21,738 nucleotides of DNA. It comes from Phoronis australis. Taxonomy: Eukaryota; Phoronida; Phoronidae. The DNA lies in the NCBI GenBank assembly GCA_002633005.1, contig NMRA01001402.1:1-21738 (forward strand), read 5' to 3'. Shown piece after piece: positions 1 to 10,200 of this stretch. The notes under the pieces are model-generated. The model saw only the letters and a program-made list of their open reading frames with translations. It was not told where the DNA came from and made no database searches. The first letter of the stretch is position 1. Every line of letters starts with the position of its first letter. The position numbers were made by a program, and so were the translations under genes.

Positions 1-1141
1 AGTTCTTAAACAGAGCTGAGTTCCATCAGAGAGCTTTTCATCACTTGGTGAAAACATTTAAACCAAAAGAATGGGAGGAAAATTCTTGTCCATTGTGTTA
101 GTACTAACAAAATCAAATTACGTTGACAAGTTTACAAAATCACAAACGATTTTGCCGGTAATATTTCGCCTCTCCTTACTTTCCTTTAACAACAACGAAT
201 CAAATCGTCTGCCATCTTGGGAGCTCAGTTTTTGACCTAATGACGTCGTGTAGTGACCTGAATGAGGGACAATGAGCCCAGTGAATGCTTTAGTCCATGA
301 GTTCACCGGTAGGTTAAAAAATGCAAATGGCAGAGTGACAAGCGAAAAGCAAAAATTTGAATATTCGAGTGAATAAGTCTTTTCGAAGAGCTTGATTTCC
401 GTGGATAACTGAACTCAAAGCCTTGTTCGAGCTGTTGTCACAAAAAATAAACAGTTAAATATTCTTTTTTTGTTGAGAACCTCTAGTTTACACTTAGCAT
501 GTAGAATTATAGAAAGAACTGACTTTGTAGTTGTTCAAATATGATTCCTGGATTGATGAAGCTTTGAAAAACGAATTTGAATAATTATACTTGTACTTAA
601 AATAGCCATTTTTCTACAACTTTGTCATCTTTTGTAACCACACCACAGGTTAGTGATCATGCTATGTTTGAAATTAATTGAAAGTATCTTTATGCAATGA
701 AAATACAAAAAATGTGAAGTTCATCAGAAGGTCGGGATAACTCAGTTGTATATCTTGAGGGCGCAATTACCGCCAATTCAGCGTATTGATTTGATTTAGA
801 CAGGCTTAGAGTGTGTACCTGGGCTACGTACCTGAGATTTTATCAAAATATTTCGCTCGAAGATTAAAAAAGCATAAACAGTGCTATCGACTCCATCTAC
901 TTAACTCGAGGAATCCCATCTTGTGACCTACTTTTCATTTATCAGAATTTTGCAGACGACGGAATGAAAATTTCTGTGAATTTAAACTAATTTTCTTCAA
1001 AGTATCCTGAAATCTATAATTTCTCGTAGGATAGAACTTCATCTATGCCCCTCTCGGTACATTTTGTGTATGACGGTGAGAATTTATCGTCTGTTCTAGA
1101 CACTAACTGACGCTCAGAATCATATGCACGTCGTTTAAAGT
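1..1141. other. 5' flank, no gene recognised
   Basis: AT-rich DNA upstream of the predicted start. I see no convincing ORF. It should contain the promoter and 5' UTR of the aminotransferase gene, but no clear TATA box or CpG island stands out. A segment at 161-224 recurs downstream of exon 1. Confidence 0.5.
161..224 (+). repeat. Dispersed direct repeat, copy 1
   Basis: A roughly 64 bp segment with TATTTCGCCTCTCC, TAACAACAACGAATCAAATC and GGGAGC in order. It recurs in diverged form in the same direction at 1424-1487. The two copies flank exon 1. Confidence 0.6.
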
Positions 1142-1204
1142 ATGGGAAACGTACCGTGTGGACATAAAAATGTTGCCGTTAATCCACGGGGAGTGTGGGA
1201 TAAG
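1142..1204 (+). CDS. Exon 1 (predicted start), aa 1-21, N-myristoylation-like start
   Basis: The ATG at 1142 has A at -3 and G at +4, and the in-frame codon two before it is TAA, so this is the first possible start of the frame. The 21 codons begin MGNVPCGHKN and run to the strong donor AAG|GTGAGT in phase 0, matching the phase of exon 2. Gly2 with Cys6 fits an N-myristoylation signal, and Cys6 could be palmitoylated. Homology cannot prove this exon because N-termini vary. The evidence is the combination of start context, donor and phase. Another upstream first exon remains possible. Confidence 0.55.
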
Positions 1205-4200
1205 GTGAGTGATTTTTCGGACCTGTCCAAGCTCTAACTTTGCTTTCGTGTAACCCAGTGACACCGATTAGATTCCCTGTGTGTTATGGAGTAATGAGAT
1301 AGAGGACATTTCATCATTGGCATAAAGACATCTAACCAATACACATCTCAAACAAGGCTGAAAGGACATTGAAAAGTTTTCCACTCCTTTCGCATATTTA
1401 GGGAACCGTGGACAGTCTTACTCGGTTATTTTTCGTCTCTTTTCACCTTTCTCTAACAACGACTAATCAAATCGTCTACCATGGGAGCACCGTATGCTAG
1501 GACAATGTTGAAATGGGAGCACCTTTTGCAAGGAAAATGTCAAAATGGGAGCACCTTGCTACGAGAATGTCAAATTGGGAGCATCTTTAGCTACATGTAT
1601 GACCACTAGCACCTTTGGTCACGCAGCAGCAGTACATCGTCGACCCTACTGTACGTTGTTGCGCAGCTGATTAGAATTGCCGGTGCTATGGCATTGTTTA
1701 AATGCGAACACCTTTAGCTTTATGCCTTTATGTGTGATACATTACATTAGTTACAAATGCCTGTGCTTTGTGTGATGAGCATTGGAATGTACACCACCAT
1801 AAACACAAGCACCTTTTGAGACTGAAGGAAAACATGCAAGAGCACCTATTTACAGCAGTGACAGTACCTCGCCAGTTAGGCTACTAATATCCTATTCAGC
1901 TATTGGAATGGAGCAACTTTCGAAAGCTGAATGTTGCCGCGGTGAGCAAAATAGGGCACCTCGTAATCGTAATTCCAGAAACAAAAGAGCACGGAAATTT
2001 TCTTGAAAAATTCAAGGCACTCTGATCCGTTTTCTCCATTTGAATGCATAAATATAGACAGTTGATATGTAAAATATACTTCTGCATCATCAAATTAAAG
2101 GAAACTCCGCTATTGCATAAGAACTTAAAGAGATAAAACTGCTTGAAGTTATAATGATTATTTGAAGTAACCTTGATATTATCCTTTCTCACAAGATTTG
2201 AGCCAATCACATGAAGGTGCTGAAGAAGGTGCTCGACTCCAGTACGGTACACTTTTATACCTCAGTATTGAGACCAAATCACTCGTCACAAGGTGACACT
2301 AGGCGCGTTAGAGCTACAAAACAGTCTCCCGTTTAGTAACGGTACGACCTCGCTAAAAAGCAACATTTCGCTGGATTATGTGAGATATTTAAGTGACGAA
2401 GTACACCCTTTCTATAACATCTTTTCAAGTATCAAGTTGTGTACTAGTTAGAATATCATTAAAAATGGCAAGTTTGATTTTTTCAGAGAGACAGTGTCAC
2501 AAGTACGTGGGCGCGCAAAAGCACAGCTAAGCCGAACCAAAGGAAACTTTACAGGTTCATATTTAAAAATATTATTGGAAGAGATGCCATGTTTGAAGGG
2601 CCTTATGGGAAAAGACGCGGTAAGATACTAACGAAATGACAGCCTGAAAAGTATTACGGTACGCGCCAAGTGTCACGTTAGGACGAGTCGTTTGGACTCA
2701 TCCGAATACAATTAGACTCGTCATAGTCGACACTGAAGGTAATTCCTAAGTATTAAGTACCACCCCATTTCTGCTTGACCAATTCCCATGGCCATGTGGG
2801 AAACTTATTGCGTGCTTTGTACTTGTTACCGGCAATATTTTGAAGCACTTTAGTCATCGTTATGATTTACAGCCTTTGTAGTTGTTAATCACGTCCAAAC
2901 GCGACGATCTGATTGGCTTGTCAACACGCTATTACCTTAGTAGTGTTTTCTTCTTTTAGAAACATGGACACGTGTTCACCTACTGACCGACCGGGTCATT
3001 AACGCGTTATCGTGCCAGAATTGACTTGTCATATGGTGACGCTGGACGCATTTCTTAGAAAGACCATGTGCCCTACAAACAGTTCAAAGTTCAATATTCT
3101 TCAACTCGATCTGTCTTGTCTTACAAAATTTAACAGTGGAATCAAACAGAAATCGCTTTCGTAGTCTACATAAATACACCCATATTTCCTATTACCTAGG
3201 GAATATGGCTGCCCAAAACCGAAATGCGTTCGTCTCTGGCTGTTTCAGTTATCTACTGCGATTACACGGCGTCTGGTAGGTCTCTCAACTACATTGAAGA
3301 CTTTATTAAAAGCCATGTGTGCGAATTTTACGCCAACACCCACACTACGGCAAACATAACGGGAAGAATTACTCAGAGACTGAGGGAAGAGGCAAGGTCA
3401 GTATAGCGCATTGTCTTGTTCATCAAAAAAACCCAAAGTTCTTGTTGAGTAACTTTTAATCCTTTCCTCAGACCAGCAACATAACAATTGCACAGTTGCT
3501 GTCTCCATTTTAACTTGCTGTGACTAAGGTGCCAGTACAGTTAGGGTTCATAATGCATTTGTCAGCGTTGTGTAAACTGCTGTCATTCACGTAATGTTGT
3601 CTTCGATGATGCGCGAAGCTTTGAATGTAAATGTTTTAAACATTTTCCATCCAATTACCAGGGAAATGATCAAGAAAAGTGTCAACGCGACGGACGAGGA
3701 TGTTCTCATTTTCACCGGAAATGGTGTCACGGGTGCAGTCCACAAACTTATTGGCATAATGAACTTGCAAGAAAACAAAGAAAATATAGTAAGAGTTTTC
3801 GTGACATCCTACGTAACTGAAACGTGAATTAACCCAATGGGGATTTGAAGTCATGGTACTCTGTAGTTGAGTTCGCATGACATGAAGATACTCGGCAATG
3901 TTTTTGAATGTTCACAAACCAGCCTCCCGTTCAGTAACGCTAGGACCTCGCTAAAAAGCAAGACTTCGCGAGATTACGTGAGAAATTGCCGTGTATTTTA
4001 AATGAGAACACGTGACTTTGACTAGGTTTTAGCTAGGTCCTAGCGTAGGTCCTAGCGTCTACTGAACACACGCCAGCTTCCAACTATGACTTGAAGCTGG
4101 CGTGCGTTCAGTAGACGCTAGGACCTACGCTAGGACCTAGCTAAAGTCTAGTGAAGGTCACGTGTTCTCATTTAAAATACACGGCAATATCTCACGTAAT

Positions 4201-7200
4201 CTCGCGAAGTCTTGCTTTTTAGCGAGGTCCTAGCGTTACTGAACGGGAGGCAGATCTCCGCAAACTGTGTGAGTGCTTTCTTTGCTCTATAAACAGTTTT
4301 GCACCGTGATGTATCTCCTTAGGTAGTACTGACGAGTCCATATGAACACCATTCCAATATTTTGCCTTGGAAGGAAACGGGAGCAAAAGTCTTGCGCGTC
4401 ATGGAAATGAAGAAAACTGGTCTCGTGGACATGGATGATTTGGACAAACAATTAAGAGTTAGTAAGCTTTCAAATTGTAAATCTTATCCTGTAACATCAG
4501 TTTTCGACCAGGACCAGTGACTTGAAGTTGTGCATTGTCTCGGCATTTCTTTACTGCATTGAGGAAAATATATTTGTTTTTGCTCAAGACCGACATCCAA
4601 AAAACTACCCAAGACTACAAAATTTCTCGTCTTATTCAAATGTAGATGTCGGCACTAACCCATCAATCACTTTTGCGTATCCTTACACTTTGTAATTTGC
4701 ATACTTTACAGATTCATTCCGACGAGGGTTATCGCATCCTTGCCTCGTTTTCAGCTGCCAGCAATGTCACAGGGATTATTACAGACATTGACAGCGTTGC
4801 CAGACTGGTTCACAGATATGGTGGTCAAATATTTTGCGATTTCGCTGCCGGGGCGCCTTACGTGGACATAGATGTAAACGCACCAAATTTAGCGTAAGAA
4901 TGAATTTATTGCATTCAAAATTTGCGTGTTCTTGAATTAGTAAACGGCTCTTCAAGCAGCGGTTTCGTCACTGTGCGGTAGCTATTAAGCTACATGTAGT
5001 GGCTGGCTAGTAAGGTCGCCGCTATCTTGCAAGCTACCGATGAGACCCTTGCCTTACACCTACATGTACGTTTTCGCTACTCTGAGCACACCCCTTCTGT
5101 TACCAAATCTGATGAAGTACAAGCTTGCTACAATTTTTCTATTAACAATAAGAGTGAGTCACAGATCAGGCGACCTCTTCCAACCTTGTCACCTGTCATG
5201 ACGCTGGAGAAATCCAAATGTTTTACTGATTATGTCCATACTTTTTCAAACAAATATAATATGGTTTCACTGTTTGATGACCGGTTTGCCCATGCCCGTT
5301 GTGTTGAATTGTTGCTGTCGTTTCAGACACAAGGACGCGGTTTTGCTGTCACCGCACAAATTTGTCGGAGGTCCGGGCACTCCTGGAATTCTTGTCGCCA
5401 AGAAAAACTTGTTTGTGAACGCAGTGCCACACTGTGGTGGAGGCGGGACTGTTGTCTATGTATGGGATAAACCAGAAAACTTGTTCAATTCATTACAACA
5501 AACAACCAGGAATTGTGATATGAGGTGTCATAATTGAAGAAGCATTTTGAGTGATGTTTATTTCTCGCTTAGCAATTGGAAAAATCACATGTTGTGTATC
5601 ATTTTATCTTCAGACTGGTAATCAGTCGGACAACAGAGCATCTAGGATGCGCATTTATTTTAGTTGGAATCAGTGGTTGAACAAATGGCATGCTCGACAT
5701 AAGTGGAAAACACTTGAAATGGCTTTTCTGACTGATATTTTTCGGTTTTTTGTTCTCCAAAATGCAACAAGTCGACTAAAAACTGAGTAGGAATCAACGG
5801 AAATTGTTGCAGGTTTTCATACTCTTAAGTTAGAATTTCATGGGAAGCTGTTGGGGAAGGGGGTTTCTAGAACTTCCAACACATTCCTAAAACATAGGTG
5901 TAGTGCAAGTGAATTTACGACGAAATTAGTGTAATTGAATACTTAGTAGTTTCAACTACAATTGAAAACAAGCCTCATGTGGTTCTGCTTTGTCTTTTAG
6001 GCACTTTTGTGCCGGGTGGCCTGTTGCTTATCGTCTCCAACCCGCTTCAGTCACTTTTTGGATGACATCGGAAAACGTGGGTTTGGCAGTGGCCTTACTT
6101 GAGCGAAGTGTCGGCAAACATTTAGGGCTCACGTAGTTTTAACCAGAAAGTAGCGTGTCTTATGAATAATAAACTTAGAAGCAAGTCTGTTTTAAAGTGT
6201 AATTTGCAAGGTCCAAGTATATTAAATTGCAATAATATCTTCAAGGTATTGCTATTTGGATGTATTTTATTCAAATCATCGTATTATTGTATCTTAAGTT
6301 ATTTTAAAAAAGCGAAAATAAGAAAATGCGCGAAAAGTTGACCTTTGACACCGTGACATGGTGTTGGGGAACACAAACCAGATCATATCCCACAATGCAG
6401 TTCACTGCTATTATATCACAGTACACGAAGAACAAAGACCGTTCAACCTTTGCGCGTTTTAGCCATGGTGCATCGGTGTGTGTGTGTGTGTGTTAACTAT
6501 TTTAACACCACACAGGTTGAAGGCATGAGCCCATTTAAATTCTAAAAAGACAAGCATCTGGCTGCGTAATGGCAGGTTTTCGTGTGCTCTGCTCGTCTTT
6601 TGAAAATGACTGTCGAGTCAGCCATCAGTCGGAGCCGAAATATGCTCCGACCATTTTGAGGACGGCTGCTTTGACGACAAACACGTCATGAAGGTTGAAG
6701 CTGGTCTTATAAAAAGGTAAGTTACCTTGAGAATTGTGATGTCTAATAATTCATGACGCTTTCGCAGTGCCTGAACAATAACAATCTTTTTTTTCACAAT
6801 CACCGTAGTTCTCAAGTGTTTATAATCTGTTCTTTTTCCGTGAAAGATTTAGTTATAAATGGATCAGTAAAACTAAAAGCCACAACAAATAAAGCTGATC
6901 TCAAAAGATGCATGTATTTTGAAAAAAATGCAGACTATGAATAAAGTAAAACAGGATGGTAACTCAATTCCAAGGTTTTGATTATTAAAGTAGTCTGCTT
7001 AAAAAAAGGATTAAAATCTAGTTTTGGCATTTGCTTGAAGGTTATAAAAGAAGGCGAAAACTTGCAATTAGATATCATCGTGTTTTACTTTAATCATGGA
7101 CTACTCTGGATTCAAAATGTTTTTTTTTTACTTTTAAATTGCCGCTGTTGTGCTTTTCAGAGTATGTAAATGAAAGGAGAACACCTTCCACTTAGTGCGG

Positions 7201-10200
7201 AACAAAAGAGAAACTGGAGATCTTGAAATTCGCTTAGAAATTGATGCCCCTCCAATGCCGACTGCTGGTGCTCCAGATGTATCCAAGGAGGATGCCGTGG
7301 CACAGATAAATTCAGACTTGGTGCTTTGTCAATGGACAGCACTGGAATTTCTTTCCGTCACATATTTAACAGTCACTACCAATGTATTAGATCAAATTTT
7401 TGATAGTGGTACAGATAGCAATGCCAGAGTGTTTATAGTACCAGTAGTGGAAATTGTGAAAAGCTTTTGTGTGTGGCATTTGACTGTCCCATTTGTATAG
7501 ATAAACCCAGTGATATACTATGTTCTTATATTGAAACTAGTGGCAGATTTAGAGGGAGGCCATGCCCCCCCTAAAATTCTCCCAGATTCCATTTGACTGT
7601 TTGGGGGTGCGAATGTCTGACGGGCAAAATCCTGACTAATACCGTGCCCTGGCCCCCCTAACTCAAAATCCTGGATCCGCACCTGGAAACATTTCAATGG
7701 TTCTTCAATACAATGACTATAAATATGGGGGCATAGCTTTTTAAGTATATTTGATATGCACTAAACTGTTGCTGTCCCATACAATGGGTCGGTAAGTGGG
7801 GGTGAAAAGGCACTTGTTTGGGTCGTCCTTCTTTTCGTGCGACAATCTCATCTAAATTGTACACAGAATAATCACTTGCACAGAATTCGAACATTGTCTT
7901 GGGAATTTTTGAGTGATTGGTACAAGCACTCCCTCCAAGATTTCCCGCTTCCAACTCATGTGCATACTTTTTGTGTTTTCGATCTACCATGTCACAGACA
8001 TCTAAAGCTATTGCATGCTGGGGCTTTTGGGTTGAAATTCAGTGGTTGCTGTGTTCTGCTACTTGATTTCTCATTGAATTACAGTAGAACTCGCTAAGTT
8101 GTATCCAGTGAGACTGAGGTATTTCATCAAAGTTAGAGTTATTTGGAGGCGTTACTGCGGAATTAATGCTAACCTTTCTAAAGTTCCCACTGAAGCGCTA
8201 CCAATTTAGAGAGTTCTACTCTATAAGAAGAGGGCAGGAGATTCAGTCTCTACCTCTGACAATAGCCCAGATTCAAAACTTTTAATTTTTATGTAACAGC
8301 CATACTGTTCAATGTGTTCGCTTCAAGCACACAAACTGGGCTCCAATGAGACAAATTCCTCTGTTTACCTAGGTAAACCATAAGTTTAACTGATGTTGAG
8401 TTTAGAGGTTTATGGTGTAGTCCTAGTTAAATTACACTTGTCGTGACCATGTTATCATAAGTAACCAGAATGATGAGCATCAATAAATGCTGCTCGCTGT
8501 GTTAATTATTTACCATTCTGAAACCACAGAAGTCTATTCACGGAATGCCTACTTCAATTTCATGCCGCTGAGGTTGCACTGCATTCGTTTGTTACGATGT
8601 TTGATCTTTCTATGGAATTAACCACTACAACTTTTTGCAACTCGTTTGAATTACATAAAACTAGTCCCTGAGTCACAAGTTTTTATAACAGAATACATAG
8701 GTCATGTGGAGGAGTTGGCATTCCAGGGCTAAGACAACTGTTGATATATATAAATGGGTGAAACTTTTAAGAAAATCCTTGGAACTCAAAAGTTTTCCTC
8801 ATTTCCTGGCGGAGGGTAGAAAGCTCTGATGCAGGCTACTGCGCATGCTGGAATGACAAAACGGGAAGTTTGTCTTGAGTGACCGTGTACCCATTTTTGG
8901 AACTGTCTGTAGGCCACGTGTCAAATCTTTTTATCCAAGGGTCTGTCATAGCCATCAGGATATTGGCTTTGGTACTGCAACCATGCAGTCTCCAAAACAC
9001 CACGATTGATGTACACAGGTTTAAACCACCATGCTCCACAAAACATTTTTTCTTCTGTGTTAGTTGTCACGTTTCATTTCTTCATCAAGTTTTGCAACAA
9101 CCTTGTCAACCTCTTGGCAACATACTCTTTCTTCAACAACTGAGGTTGTCTGACAGTTGCCCCAGGTGCATCTGCAAGATGTGTCAACAATAATACATTA
9201 TTTCAGTAAACATCAACATTTCGAATTGAAAAATTTACCAAGAGTGCCTCTACCAAATTGAGGGGTCTGCATACAATGTACGACTTCAGTTTTAAGGAAA
9301 ATTGATTGAAACATCACAACCTATTTATTTTTTGTACAAATTGATCATATATAGTAAAGATATTAACTTTTCATACAAATGAATAGTGCTACACCCAAGG
9401 CAGTGGTACATCATGCCCGGGTGATATAGTAATGGACATTAGTTGTTTGATTTTTTAGCTGACCCTAAGACAAAAGGTAGTTGCCCTGATTCATTGATGG
9501 AGGGGACTGTTTTGTATGTACATGTAGTCGTGAGACCTGTTCTCCCAATCTGAATCCTATCGGCACCCACATACCATTAATCAAACTAGACAATGACAAT
9601 GGGGCAAACCAACTTGAAAAGCAGTGTTGCCACTCAAAGGGTCGCCCATATTTTAAATATTACAGTATACATTAAAAGTTCTTGATATGCTATATGGGCA
9701 ATCACCAACCCAATGGTATGCTCTTTTTACTCTATAGAAACTTTACCAGGCGGTTCCTACCCAAGTCGACTCGTAACCAAACCATGTACCATATTTCATT
9801 TATAAATAATGGCAACATTGGGTCAATGTACATCGACATGAAATGGTTGTTTCCATTTCAAGCATCGCCTTACAAAATAAAACTGTTTTGGAACACATGT
9901 GTAGATTGATATAGATTCGAGTTGACTTGAGTACGAAAATGAAATGACTTGTTCTATAACCTATAGAATTATGCCGTCCCCCAGCACCAAGGTGAGCAAG
10001 TCTAAATTATAAAATTGCAATTATTTCATCCTCTTCTTTACAATTCAAAGTCGATTATTCCAAAGTGGTTCTCATTCATTCCCTTGCATACATTTATTCA
10101 CTCACTAGTAACACCCAGCTCAGTCTCGGAGAAGTAAGAGACAATTTTTTTCAATGCTCAATTGCATGCCAGTGAAAGCCAGGATTCGAACCCGAGTCTC

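Noticed and set aside
2466-2529. ATG at 2466 as an alternative start
   Set aside because: It is in a different frame from exon 2 and runs into TAA after about 21 codons.
3224-3406. ATG at 3224 as the start of the aminotransferase
   Set aside because: The frame is open into exon 3, but exon 2 joins at the 3248/3249 acceptor with a matching phase and adds conserved residues (MFEGPYGKRRV), so the ATG lies in the intron.
3921-4252. CRISPR-like or tandem array
   Set aside because: The repeated words are the two arms of one inverted repeat, not spaced direct repeats, and the DNA is eukaryotic.
8836-9039. 67-aa minus-strand ORF as a gene by itself
   Set aside because: The P2X7-type motifs continue in another frame at the same place (VYINRGVLETAW, YRQFQKWVHG). 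This ORF is a frame-shifted reading of the remnant after its CFVEHG part.
8879-9193. 104-aa + strand ORF opposite the P2X7-like remnant
   Set aside because: It is the antisense shadow of the minus-strand coding remnant.
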